DNA of 8,042 nucleotides, taken from DASRDE01 sp035652755 (GTDB lineage Bacteria > Vulcanimicrobiota > Vulcanimicrobiia > Vulcanimicrobiales > Vulcanimicrobiaceae). Made by a program: the position numbers and the translations under genes. The stretch is taken from NCBI GenBank assembly GCA_035652755.1, contig DASRDE010000073.1:1-8042 (forward strand), read 5' to 3'. The notes under the pieces were generated by a model, which saw nothing but the letters and a program-made list of their open reading frames with translations, ran no database searches and was not told where the DNA came from. Below are positions 1-6,740 of this stretch, piece by piece (position 1 is the stretch's first letter; the number at the start of each line of letters is the position of its first letter).

Positions 1-84
1 CCTGGAACGCCCACTCCGCCGCCTACGCCGACGCCGGTGCCGACGCCGACTCCAATTCCGACCGCGACTCCGACGCCGTATCCG
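1..84 (+). repeat. Pro/Thr linker-coding tandem repeat
   Basis: Imperfect tandem copies of a ccgacg/ccgact hexamer encode alternating Pro-Thr residues ending in TPYPS. This is a flexible extracellular linker between the membrane anchor (outside the window) and the catalytic domain. The residue order closely matches the linker of the gene at 2564-3784. Confidence 0.75.
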
Positions 85-1068
85 TCGCAGAGTCCGCAGA
101 ATCTGCCCGTCCTGACCGACACCAGCCAGGCTACGACCGGCGTGTTTCTGGGCGCGGTCTGCACGGCGCAAGTCATCTCGTGCTCGAAGTTCGCCACCAC
201 GTTCCGGCACGGCGTCGCGCTGAGCGTGACCTATATCAACTGGAACACGAACCTGCAGTCGCTTTTTAAATACAGCGAAGTCGGGCAATGGCACGCCGAA
301 GGCATGACGCCGGAGGTCACGTGGGAACCGAGCGGACTGAACCTTTCCGATATTGCCGCCGGCAAATACGACAGCTACATTATTTCAGCGGCGGGGTATT
401 TGAAAGCGCTGGGGTATCCCGTGTTCCTCCGGCCCTTCCACGAGTTCAACGGCAACTGGTACAGCTGGGGACTCCCGAACCAAGGCGCGGATTCGCAGGC
501 CGACGCAGATTTTATCGCGGCGTGGCAGCACATGGTGAACGTGTTCCGCGCGCAGGGCGCCTTGAACGTCAAGTTCGTCTGGTGTTTTTCCGCGAGCGCG
601 CTGCATAATTTGAACTCGTGGGACAATCCGGCAAACGCATATCCGGGCGACGCCTACGTCGACTGGGTGTCGTTCGATGCCTACAACCGCGGCTCGGTTA
701 GCGATCAGAAGAATTGGGTCACGTTCGACCAGCTGATCGCTCAGCCGTACAATCTTTCCGTCCAGATTGCGCCGAACAAGCCCGTGATGTGGGCCGAGGG
801 CGCCTCCAACGAGTACGGCGACGGCGGAACGATGAAGGCTGCGTGGCTCCAATCGCTGTTCGCGGAGCTCTCGTCGCCGAACAACCCGTATCCGCACTTG
901 CGCGAAATCTCGTATTTCGAGGTCGATCCCAACCCGTACCGCTACGATACGCTCTCCACGACGGCCGCGTTCGATTCGTTCATTTTGAGTCTGCGCTCGT
1001 ACGATCAGAACGGCGTGCTGTACATTCGAAGCAACCAGCAGGTGCTCGACAACCTCGTCACACCGTAG
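1..1068 (+). CDS. GH26-like glycoside hydrolase, subfamily A (5' end outside window)
   Basis: The frame is open from the first base, so the start codon, signal peptide and part of the linker lie left of the window; the GTG at 37 falls inside the Pro/Thr linker and is not a credible start. Codons 1-28 are a PTPTP-type linker ending in TPYPS. A (beta/alpha)8-type catalytic domain of about 320 residues then runs to the TAG at 1066-1068. The motif RPFHEFNGNWYSWG carries the predicted acid/base Glu (442-444), preceded by His and followed five residues later by Trp, as in characterised GH26 mannanases. KPVMWAEGA carries the predicted nucleophile Glu (796-798). The Cys pair in GAVCTAQVISC may form a disulfide in an exported protein. 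By analogy with the paralogues at 1224 and 2564 it is probably a surface lipoprotein. The likely reaction is retaining hydrolysis of a beta-glycan, possibly mannan; the substrate is inferred from fold only. Family confidence is high, substrate confidence low. Confidence 0.87.
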   Translation, partial: PGTPTPPPTPTPVPTPTPIPTATPTPYPSQSPQNLPVLTDTSQATTGVFLGAVCTAQVISCSKFATTFRHGVALSVTYINWNTNLQSLFKYSEVGQWHAEGMTPEVTWEPSGLNLSDIAAGKYDSYIISAAGYLKALGYPVFLRPFHEFNGNWYSWGLPNQGADSQADADFIAAWQHMVNVFRAQGALNVKFVWCFSASALHNLNSWDNPANAYPGDAYVDWVSFDAYNRGSVSDQKNWVTFDQLIAQPYNLSVQIAPNKPVMWAEGASNEYGDGGTMKAAWLQSLFAELSSPNNPYPHLREISYFEVDPNPYRYDTLSTTAAFDSFILSLRSYDQNGVLYIRSNQQVLDNLVTP

Positions 1069-1080
1069 CCCGCTCACCGG

Positions 1081-1119
1081 TGCAGCGGCCGTGCGAGCGC
1101 ATCGCTCGCCGCCGCTGCA
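1081..1119 (+). terminator. GC-rich two-part hairpin after the first hydrolase, no U-tract
   Basis: Outer arms tgcagcggc (1081-1089) and gccgctgca (1111-1119) pair perfectly. Inner arms gcgagcg (1093-1099) and cgctcgc (1103-1109) pair around a 3-base loop. The structure starts 12 bases after the stop codon. No T-run follows, so it may be a non-canonical terminator or a 3'-end stabilising structure rather than a classical intrinsic terminator. Confidence 0.45.
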
Positions 1120-1143
1120 GCCGAGCGCGCTTCGAACGCCACA

Positions 1144-1171
1144 TTAAAGCTTGGCTAAAGCAAGCGTAACC
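1144..1171 (+). promoter_or_regulatory. Direct-repeat element with 11-bp period upstream of the second hydrolase
   Basis: Three half-sites, TTAAAG (1144-1149), CTAAAG (1155-1160) and GTAACC (1166-1171), start exactly 11 bases apart. The last two sit in a 15-base block that matches 14 of 15 bases upstream of the paralogue at 2564, at nearly the same distance from the start codon (53 versus 57 bases). Direct repeats of about one helical turn are typical of OmpR/PhoB-family response-regulator operators. That assignment is inference; no -10/-35 pair is clear here. Confidence 0.45.
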
Positions 1172-1203
1172 ATCCCCGGCGCGCCGAAGGCGGCCTTCGC
1201 ACA

Positions 1204-1210
1204 GGGGAGG
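1204..1210 (+). promoter_or_regulatory. Shine-Dalgarno with long spacer
   Basis: GGGGAGG lies 13 bases before the ATG at 1224, longer than the usual 5-9. The paralogue at 2564 has the same arrangement and the aligned bases around the start codons match (ttccaATG versus ttccaGTG), which supports both starts. Confidence 0.6.
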
Positions 1211-1223
1211 ATACTCATTTCCA

Positions 1224-2375
1224 ATGACAAGGCGAAAAAACACCTTTTGTTCGTCATTTGCTTTAGCGGCATTTGCAATCACGGCGCTTTCCGCATGCGG
1301 CGCCGGCGGCAGTAGCGCTGGAGGAGCACTGCCCGCGGGCAACAGCGTTCCGCAATCGGGCGCGATCGGGGGAGCGTCGCCAACGCCGTACCCGACCGAG
1401 AGCCCTCAGAATCTGCCGATTCTCAAAGACACGAGCAACGCGAATTCAGGCGTCTTTCTGGGCGCGGTCTGTACGCCGCAAATTCCGTGCTCGACCTTCG
1501 CGAACACGTTCCGCCACGGTCTGGCCGTCGGCGTCGTTTTCCTCGATTGGAGCGCGAGCCTCTCGCAGCTCTTCAAGTGGACGGAAGTCGGGCAGTGGCA
1601 CTCCGAGGGCATTACGCCCGAAATCACGTGGAAGCCGACCAATCTGAATTTGGCGGATATTGCGGCCGGAAAACACGACGCGTACATCATCGCGGCCGCC
1701 CAGACGCTCAAGACGCTGGGATATCCGGTGTACATGCGTCCGTTTCACGAGTTCAACGGGTTCTGGTATTCGTGGGGATTGCCCAACCAAGGCGCAAATC
1801 CGCAGGCCGACAAAAGCTTCATCGCGGCCTGGCAGCACATGGTCAAGGTCTTTCGCTCGCAGGGCGCTACGAACGTGAAGTTCATCTGGTGCTTTTCGAG
1901 CAGCGCCCTCAACAATCCGAACTCATGGGACGATCCCGCCAACGCGTACCCCGGCGACAGTTACGTGGATTGGGTCGCGTTCGACGGCTACAACCGCGGA
2001 ACGCTGCACGACCAGGATGCGTGGGTGAGTTTCGACACCCTTATCTCGCCGGCGTACGACGCGGCCGTGAAGATCGCACCGGGCAAACCGGTGATGATGG
2101 CCGAAGGCGCGTCGAACGAGTACGGCGACGGCGGAGCCATGAAGGCTTCGTGGATCCAGCAGATGTTCGGGGAACTCTCCTCGCCCAACAACCCCTATCC
2201 GCACTTGCGCGAGGTCACCTGGTTCGAAGTCGATCCGCCGCCGTACAAGTACGACACGCTCTCGACGACGCCGGCCTATACCTCGTTCGTCTGGAACATG
2301 CGTTCGTACGATAAGTACGGGGTCTTGAACATCCGCAGCAACAATCAGGTGTTCGAGCGCATCGTTTCGCCATAG
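1224..2375 (+). CDS. Lipoprotein GH26-like glycoside hydrolase, subfamily A
   Basis: This 383-residue protein begins with a type II signal peptide: basic MTRRK, a hydrophobic core, then lipobox LSAC with Cys25 as the predicted lipidated residue. A short Gly/Ser/Ala linker (26-61) ends in PTPYP and lacks the long Pro/Thr block of its neighbours. The catalytic domain covers about residues 62-383. RPFHEFNGFWYSWG holds predicted acid/base Glu176, with His before it and Trp at +5. KPVMMAEGA holds predicted nucleophile Glu294. Two residues before the nucleophile it has Met where the genes at 1 and 2564 have Trp. It is the closest relative of the 2564 gene, roughly four fifths identical by eye in the catalytic domain. 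The ATG is supported by the signal peptide and a ribosome site. It has its own terminator at 2392-2426, so it is probably a monocistronic unit. Predicted role: cell-surface hydrolysis of a beta-linked polysaccharide; mannan is the family default, not proven. Confidence 0.93.
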   Translation: MTRRKNTFCSSFALAAFAITALSACGAGGSSAGGALPAGNSVPQSGAIGGASPTPYPTESPQNLPILKDTSNANSGVFLGAVCTPQIPCSTFANTFRHGLAVGVVFLDWSASLSQLFKWTEVGQWHSEGITPEITWKPTNLNLADIAAGKHDAYIIAAAQTLKTLGYPVYMRPFHEFNGFWYSWGLPNQGANPQADKSFIAAWQHMVKVFRSQGATNVKFIWCFSSSALNNPNSWDDPANAYPGDSYVDWVAFDGYNRGTLHDQDAWVSFDTLISPAYDAAVKIAPGKPVMMAEGASNEYGDGGAMKASWIQQMFGELSSPNNPYPHLREVTWFEVDPPPYKYDTLSTTPAYTSFVWNMRSYDKYGVLNIRSNNQVFERIVSP

Positions 2376-2391
2376 CTTCCACGCTTCGAGA

Positions 2392-2426
2392 AACGGCGGC
2401 GGCCCGCGGGCCTGCCGCCGTTTTTT
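2392..2426 (+). terminator. Intrinsic terminator of the second hydrolase
   Basis: Arms aacggcggc (2392-2400) and gccgccgtt (2414-2422) pair perfectly, enclosing a self-complementary GC block, and a run of six T (2421-2426) follows directly. It begins 16 bases after the stop codon. The core is nearly identical to the hairpin after the 2564-3784 gene. Confidence 0.88.
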
Positions 2427-2479
2427 GTTTCCCGCGGCCGTACGCCACCAGACCCCGCCAAACACAAGCCGAACAAAAT

Positions 2480-2507
2480 TCAAAAGTTTTGTAAAGCACG
2501 CGTAACA
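2480..2507 (+). promoter_or_regulatory. Direct-repeat element with 11-bp period upstream of the third hydrolase
   Basis: TCAAAA (2480-2485), GTAAAG (2491-2496) and GTAACA (2502-2507) start 11 bases apart, matching the layout of the 1144-1171 element. TAAAGCACGCGTAAC (2492-2506) differs from the other copy at one base. A possible weak promoter (TTGTAA at 2489 and CTTAAT at 2513, spacer 18) overlaps it, but has no counterpart at the other copy. Confidence 0.45.
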
Positions 2508-2543
2508 GCGGCCTTAATCTGCCGAAGCCTTGTAGTGGGGGAG

Positions 2544-2549
2544 AGGGAG
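2544..2549 (+). promoter_or_regulatory. Shine-Dalgarno for the GTG start at 2564
   Basis: AGGGAG inside a purine-rich stretch (2537-2550) lies 14 bases before the GTG. The spacing is as long as at the 1224 paralogue. It decides the GTG start, since no ATG in frame would leave a full signal peptide. Confidence 0.55.
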
Positions 2550-2563
2550 ACTATACGGTTCCA

Positions 2564-3784
2564 GTGATAGGGCGCAATAACTTACGTTTTTCCGCGGTCG
2601 CCGCAGGCTTGGCGATCGCGACGCTTTCCGCATGCGGCGGAGGCGGCAGTTCCCCGGGCGGCGCACTGCCCGGCGGTTCGAACAGCATAACGACGGGCGG
2701 CGTGATCGGCGGCGGAACGCCGACGCCGGCTCCGCGCAGGTGGACGCCGACGCCTCCGCCTACACCGACGCCGGTACCGACGGCAACGCCGACGCCGTAC
2801 CCGTCGACCAGTCCGCAGAGCCTACCGATTCTCACGGACAACAGCCAAACCAATTCGGGCGTTTTCTTGGGCGCCGTCTGCACTCCGCAGATCCCGTGCT
2901 CGCAGTTCGCAAACACGTTCCGCCACGGCCTGGCCGTCGGCGTCGTCTTCCTCGACTGGAGCTCAAGCCTCTCGCAGCTCTTCAAGTGGACGGAAGTCGG
3001 CCAGTGGAACTCGATGGGCATCACGCCCGAGATTACGTGGAAACCCACGAATCTGAACTTGATCGATATCGCCAACGGCAAGTACGACAGCTACATCATC
3101 TCCGCGGCGCAAACGCTCAAAGGCCTGGGATATCCGGTCTACATGCGGCCGTTCCACGAGTTCAACGGATTCTGGTATTCGTGGGGCCTGCCGAATCAGG
3201 GTGCGAGCCCGCAAGCCGACGCGAATTTTATCGCGGCATGGCGCCACATGGTCGATACGTTCCGCGCGCAAGGCGCCACCAACGTGAAGTTCATCTGGTG
3301 CTTCGCCGGCGGCTCGATCCACAATCCCAACGCATGGGATAATCCCGCCGCGGCCTATCCGGGCGACTCCTACGTCGACTGGGTCGGATTCGACAACTAC
3401 AACCGCGGCACGGTCAACGACCAAAAGCACTGGCTCAGCTTCGATAACCTGAACTCGGGCGCGTACAACCTGGCCGTACAAATCGCTCCGAACAAGCCCG
3501 TGATGTGGGCCGAAGGCGCAGCGAACGAATACGGCGACGGCGGCGCGATGAAGGGTTATTGGATCCAAAACATGCTCAACGAGCTCGCCTCGCCGACGAA
3601 CCCCTATCCGCATCTGCGCGAGATCACGTGGTTCGAACTCGATCCGACCCCGTACATGTACGACAGCCTGTCGTCCACCCCGGCGTACACCTCGTTCGTT
3701 TGGAACATGCGCTCGTACAATCAGAACGGCGTGCTCAACCTACGCAGCAACAACCAGGTGTTCAACAGTATCGTAACACCGTAG
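2564..3784 (+). CDS. Lipoprotein GH26-like glycoside hydrolase, subfamily A, with Pro/Thr linker
   Basis: This 406-residue protein starts at GTG, aligned with the ATG of the 1224 paralogue. Signal peptide and lipobox LSAC give lipidated Cys24. The linker is Gly/Ser-rich (25-51) and then PTP-rich (52-81), containing an odd RRW at 58-60, and ends in TPYPS. The catalytic domain runs from about residue 84 to 406. RPFHEFNGFWYSWG carries predicted acid/base Glu199 with Trp at +5; KPVMWAEGA carries predicted nucleophile Glu317. Early Cys residues in GAVCTPQIPC could pair. The gene, its upstream direct repeats and its downstream hairpin all mirror the preceding unit, which indicates tandem duplication including control regions. 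Predicted role: surface-tethered beta-glycan hydrolase, with the longer linker placing the domain further from the membrane. Family call is strong; substrate unknown. Confidence 0.93.
   Translation: MIGRNNLRFSAVAAGLAIATLSACGGGGSSPGGALPGGSNSITTGGVIGGGTPTPAPRRWTPTPPPTPTPVPTATPTPYPSTSPQSLPILTDNSQTNSGVFLGAVCTPQIPCSQFANTFRHGLAVGVVFLDWSSSLSQLFKWTEVGQWNSMGITPEITWKPTNLNLIDIANGKYDSYIISAAQTLKGLGYPVYMRPFHEFNGFWYSWGLPNQGASPQADANFIAAWRHMVDTFRAQGATNVKFIWCFAGGSIHNPNAWDNPAAAYPGDSYVDWVGFDNYNRGTVNDQKHWLSFDNLNSGAYNLAVQIAPNKPVMWAEGAANEYGDGGAMKGYWIQNMLNELASPTNPYPHLREITWFELDPTPYMYDSLSSTPAYTSFVWNMRSYNQNGVLNLRSNNQVFNSIVTP
2717..2803 (+). repeat. Pro/Thr linker-coding repeat within the third hydrolase
   Basis: Repeats of acgccg and ccgacg units encode PTP motifs at residues 52-80. 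The block sits exactly where the 1224 paralogue goes from IGGA straight to PTPYP, so it marks an insertion or deletion of linker sequence between close paralogues. Confidence 0.7.
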
Positions 3785-3794
3785 GTCCCTCTCC

Positions 3795-3832
3795 ATACCG
3801 GCGGCGGCCCGACTGCGGGCTGCCGCCGGTAT
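3795..3832 (+). terminator. Hairpin after the third hydrolase, homologous terminator without U-tract
   Basis: Arms ataccggcggc (3795-3805) and gccgccggtat (3822-3832) pair over 11 bases, with an inner gcccg/cgggc stem around loop actg. The core closely matches the terminator at 2392-2426, but AAAAC follows instead of a T-run. It may terminate poorly, need a factor, or mainly protect the 3' end. Confidence 0.5.
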
Positions 3833-3885
3833 AAAACTTGGATTAGAAACGCCGGCACCGAGCAAACCGCCGGCATGAATGCGAC

Positions 3886-3941
3886 CGTCTCTCCGGTACA
3901 ATAGGCGCGTGCACGGCTCGATGCCGCTGCGGGGAGAGACG
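3886..3941 (+). promoter_or_regulatory. Leader inverted repeat over the ribosome site of the fourth hydrolase, with a possible -10 box
   Basis: CGTCTCTCC (3886-3894) is perfectly complementary to GGAGAGACG (3933-3941). The right arm overlaps the Shine-Dalgarno GGGGAGAG (3931-3938), 7 bases before the ATG at 3946, so pairing in RNA would hide the ribosome site. TACAAT (3897-3902) could be a -10 box, but no good -35 precedes it; a transcript starting from it would lack the left arm. The two readings are therefore alternatives. Confidence 0.4.
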
Positions 3942-3945
3942 TACG

Positions 3946-4983
3946 ATGGACAGGATCACACTTGGAGCATTGGCGGCCACACTTGCCGTCATGACCGTTA
4001 GCGCGGCGGGGGTTATGCCCGCGGCCGGCGCGACAAATCCGGTGCCTCCACCGCAAAACGGCGTGTACCTGGGCGCCTTCGTGAATCCGGAAGGATTACA
4101 CCGCGCACCCGCGAGCGCGTTTAAGACGCTCATGAACGATTTCGAATCCCAGCTCGCGGCGGCTTCGGGCCACCCGCGCGTGATGGCGCTGCACCTGCAC
4201 TTCTATAGCTGGAACAACGTCGGCGAGATCGGGACGGATCCAAGCATCGCGGACGATTTTGCCAAAGGCCGCGTTCCCATCATCGGCTGGACGTGCGGCG
4301 ATTCGCTGCGATCCATCTCGGCCGGCGGCGACGATACGACGCTCGTACAAGCCGCGCGCGCATTCGCGTCGCTCAAGAAGCCCGTCATGATGCGCTGGTT
4401 TCACGAATTCAATTTCAACCTGCAGGGCGGCCACGTCAACGGACAGGCCGAGAATTGCTTCGACTACGATCCGTCGCGCAGACCCGACGAGAACGCGGCG
4501 ACGCAAGGGCAGGAGTTTATCGCGGCTTGGCGCCACGTCCACGACGTCTTCGTGCGCGAGGGCGCGACCAACGTCGCATGGGTGTGGAATCCGGGCGGCG
4601 GCACGATTCTACGCCGCGCGAATGTGATGCAGTTCTTCCCGGGCTCGCAATACGTCGACTGGCTCGGCGTCGATTTCTACGATCGGAAAGGTACCGGCTT
4701 TGCCGCCAACGCTCAACCGTTTTACGACTTGGCGCACGCGAGCCAGCCGCAGCTGCCGATCGTCGTCGTCGAAAACGGAGAACAAGCCGCATCGGGCTTG
4801 CAGCCGCAATATTTTTCCGATATGGCCGCATCGCTGCCCACCCGCTTTCCGCAGATCAAGGCGGTCGTGTATTTCGACAATCCTGGCAACAAGCCGAATA
4901 ACTGGTCGCTGACGCCGGAGGGCTTACAAGCATTTGCCCGGATGGCGGCGCAGCCGTTCTTCGCCCCCATGCCTCCCACGTAA
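3946..4983 (+). CDS. Secreted GH26-like glycoside hydrolase, subfamily B
   Basis: This 345-residue protein has an N-terminal signal peptide (MDRITLGALAATLAV core) with a likely signal peptidase I site after AGA at 27-29. It has no lipobox Cys and no Pro/Thr linker, so it is probably periplasmic or released rather than tethered. The catalytic domain begins near GVYLGAFVNPEG and ends at the C-terminus, as in a single-domain GH26. MRWFHEFNFN holds predicted acid/base Glu154; PIVVVENGEQ holds predicted nucleophile Glu276. The NG-x-W part of the subfamily A motif is absent: residue +5 from the acid/base is Leu. Cys117 (WTCGDS) and Cys171 (ENCFDYD) are matched in the - strand gene at 6907-8042 and may form a disulfide. 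The ATG has a good ribosome site at 7 bases. No convincing terminator follows in the 128 bases before the next gene, so read-through into it is possible. Substrate unknown. Confidence 0.88.
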   Translation: MDRITLGALAATLAVMTVSAAGVMPAAGATNPVPPPQNGVYLGAFVNPEGLHRAPASAFKTLMNDFESQLAAASGHPRVMALHLHFYSWNNVGEIGTDPSIADDFAKGRVPIIGWTCGDSLRSISAGGDDTTLVQAARAFASLKKPVMMRWFHEFNFNLQGGHVNGQAENCFDYDPSRRPDENAATQGQEFIAAWRHVHDVFVREGATNVAWVWNPGGGTILRRANVMQFFPGSQYVDWLGVDFYDRKGTGFAANAQPFYDLAHASQPQLPIVVVENGEQAASGLQPQYFSDMAASLPTRFPQIKAVVYFDNPGNKPNNWSLTPEGLQAFARMAAQPFFAPMPPT

Positions 4984-5111
4984 ACGGCTCCCAACCGTAA
5001 CAAATTCTCAGGCCGCGTAGTGCAAAAGGGCTACGTTCGGCGCATGGTCCAAACCCCGGCGGCCGCGAAAAAGCGAAGGTCGCACTTCCAGGAAGGATTG
5101 GGGTCCCGATT

Positions 5112-6365
5112 ATGCGCGTACTCTTTTCAATACTCGGCCTCGCATTCGTTTTAGCCGCCTGCGGCGGCGGAGGGGGCGGCTCCGTCACCCCGCCGGGCAA
5201 CGGCGGGGGCGGAACGCCGACGCCGAGTTCATCGCCGGGCGGGACGCCGACTCCCCACAGCTCGTCGAGCCCCGGCAGCACGCCGACGCCGCACAATACA
5301 CCGACGCCTCCACCGACGCCGACACCGCCGCCGACTCCGACGCCGAACGGCAACCCGACGCCATATCCATCGCCGCCGTACATCATTCAAGATACGAATA
5401 CGTCGACCGCCAACGTGTACGTCGGCGAACTCTGCGGCTCGAGCGTTCCTTATTCGCAGTGCGCCGAGCAGTATGCCGGGCTGTACTACCACAGCCTTTC
5501 GATGGAGAACATGTTCTCCAACTGGCAGACGGACATGGGGAACTTCCTAAAGGGCAACCAGGTCTATACCTGGGGCGTTCCCAACCGCAGCAGCAACATC
5601 GTGCCGATGGTGACGTGGGAACCGTTCAACGTCAACTACACGGACGTAATCTCCGGCCATTGGGATAGCTACATCACGATCACGGCGCAAGAACTGGCGG
5701 CGTTCAAATTCCCCATATTCTTGCGGCCGTTCCACGAATTCAACGGCTCGTGGGATTCGTGGTCGCTTTCCCATCAGGGCGCGAATACGCAGGCCGATCT
5801 CAACTTTATCGCAGCCTGGCAGCACATGGTGACTATCATGCGGCCCATCGCGCCGAACGTGCGCTTCGTGTGGTGCTACGCGAACGACAGCGTCCCCAAG
5901 CAGCCCTGGAACGAACCCGCAGCAGCCTATCCCGGCGATGCGTACGTCGACTGGATCGCCTTCGACGCGTTCAACCGCGGAAGCCTCGGCGGCTTGCCGT
6001 GGATCCCGTTCAGCTCGCTCATCGCGGATTCGTACAAGAAAGGGGTTGCAATTAACGCGAACAAGCCGATCATGCTCGCGGAAATAGCCACCAACGAGTG
6101 GAGCAACACCGACAACGGCGCACGCAAAGCCGCTTGGATCACCGATATGTTCAGTCAGATCGAGACGAACTTTACCAACATCCGCGCGCTGAACTACTTC
6201 GACGCCAGCTCCAGCGCGCCGCCGCATCCGTACACCTACGCCCTAACGTCTTCGCCGGCCGTGGCGAATGCGTGGATCTACGGCATCCGCCCAATCGACA
6301 AGAACGGCGTGCTGCTCTTCCGCGGCAACGGCGAACCGGAGGCGCAAGTCACTACGGCGCATTAG
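5112..6365 (+). CDS. Lipoprotein GH26-like glycoside hydrolase, divergent subfamily A, long Pro/Thr linker
   Basis: This 417-residue protein starts at an ATG preceded by GGAAGGA (5091-5097) and a nearer GGGG (5100-5103). The short signal peptide ends in lipobox LAAC, lipidated Cys17. Residues 18-34 are Gly-rich and 35-86 PTP/Ser-rich, the longest linker here, ending in PTPYPS. The catalytic domain spans about 90-417. LRPFHEFNGSWDSW carries predicted acid/base Glu209 with Trp at +5; KPIMLAEIATNEW carries predicted nucleophile Glu324. It differs from the other subfamily A members by an extra stretch after the first Cys region, Phe for Tyr in FDAFNRG, Leu two residues before the nucleophile, and a changed loop after it, suggesting a different subsite or substrate. 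The C-terminal REVDP-type block is replaced by NYFDASSSAPPHPY. A strong terminator follows. Predicted role: surface-anchored beta-glycan hydrolase. Confidence 0.92.
   Translation: MRVLFSILGLAFVLAACGGGGGGSVTPPGNGGGGTPTPSSSPGGTPTPHSSSSPGSTPTPHNTPTPPPTPTPPPTPTPNGNPTPYPSPPYIIQDTNTSTANVYVGELCGSSVPYSQCAEQYAGLYYHSLSMENMFSNWQTDMGNFLKGNQVYTWGVPNRSSNIVPMVTWEPFNVNYTDVISGHWDSYITITAQELAAFKFPIFLRPFHEFNGSWDSWSLSHQGANTQADLNFIAAWQHMVTIMRPIAPNVRFVWCYANDSVPKQPWNEPAAAYPGDAYVDWIAFDAFNRGSLGGLPWIPFSSLIADSYKKGVAINANKPIMLAEIATNEWSNTDNGARKAAWITDMFSQIETNFTNIRALNYFDASSSAPPHPYTYALTSSPAVANAWIYGIRPIDKNGVLLFRGNGEPEAQVTTAH
5214..5369 (+). repeat. Pro/Thr linker-coding repeat within the fifth hydrolase
   Basis: Low-complexity units such as acgccgacgcc and ccgccgactccgacgcc encode TPTP, PPPTPTP and Ser/Gly patches (residues 35-86). 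It acts as a flexible spacer. The repeat structure makes length change by slippage likely. Confidence 0.75.
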
Positions 6366-6387
6366 CGGCGAAGTGAGTGCGCACGCG

Positions 6388-6443
6388 GGTCCTGTACGGC
6401 GGCTAGGAGCGACAACCGCCGTACGGGGCCCGATTATTTTTTT
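6388..6443 (+). terminator. Strong intrinsic terminator of the fifth hydrolase
   Basis: Left arm ggtcctgtacggcgg (6388-6402) pairs with 6416-6430 over 15 positions, including a perfect gtacggcgg/ccgccgtac core and two G-U pairs, around a 13-base loop. Seven T (6437-6443) follow after a six-base gap. It starts 22 bases after the stop codon and closes the + strand gene run. Confidence 0.82.
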
Positions 6444-6740
6444 GGGGGGCGATTGCCTCCGTAAGCGCTAGGCGGCGTACGAATCTCCGAACTGGAACGT
6501 TTTGCGATCTTATTGGTCTTAGGAATCGCCGGTGGTCTAGTCCAAGTGAGTTCGTAAGGCGCTCCCCGACAGATACGAACCCCGGGACTGAAATAGGTTT
6601 TAAATTTTCGTTGACTCGAAGCTCGTATTGCTTCGCAGCAACCCGGCGACAACGCCGAAACCAAACTGCGTTTCCGACAATAACGGACTTCGACGTCCTC
6701 ATATATCCGCGAAAACGACTCAGCGTGGTGACATGGAGCG
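6444..6740. other. Intergenic stretch without a supported gene
   Basis: About 300 bases separate the terminator from the repeat cluster, with an AT-rich patch near 6590-6610. Open frames exist on the - strand (roughly 6403-6702 and 6434-6763), but both run across the terminator or into the repeats, lack a convincing ribosome site and resemble no known family. No tRNA, promoter or mobile-element end was recognised. Confidence 0.5.

Noticed and set aside
37..39. GTG as the start of the first hydrolase
   Set aside because: It sits in the middle of the Pro/Thr linker, the frame is open before it, and paralogues have a signal peptide upstream.
385..1077. Long open frame on the - strand opposite the first hydrolase, and similar ones at 1923-2483, 2963-3613 and 5547-6227
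   Set aside because: They mirror GC-rich + strand genes, are rich in Arg/Val, carry no recognisable domain, and the + strand frames have clear catalytic motifs.
1487..2314. 275-codon open frame on the + strand inside the second hydrolase
   Set aside because: It is the +1-type shadow of the real gene: Arg-rich with no motif. The same shadow appears in the paralogue.
5017..5036. Small stem (cgtag/ctacg) after the fourth hydrolase as a terminator
   Set aside because: Only five pairs and no T-run; too weak to call.
6611..6640. TTGACT at 6611 as a promoter -35 box
   Set aside because: No -10-like hexamer at 16-18 bases downstream and no + strand gene follows it.
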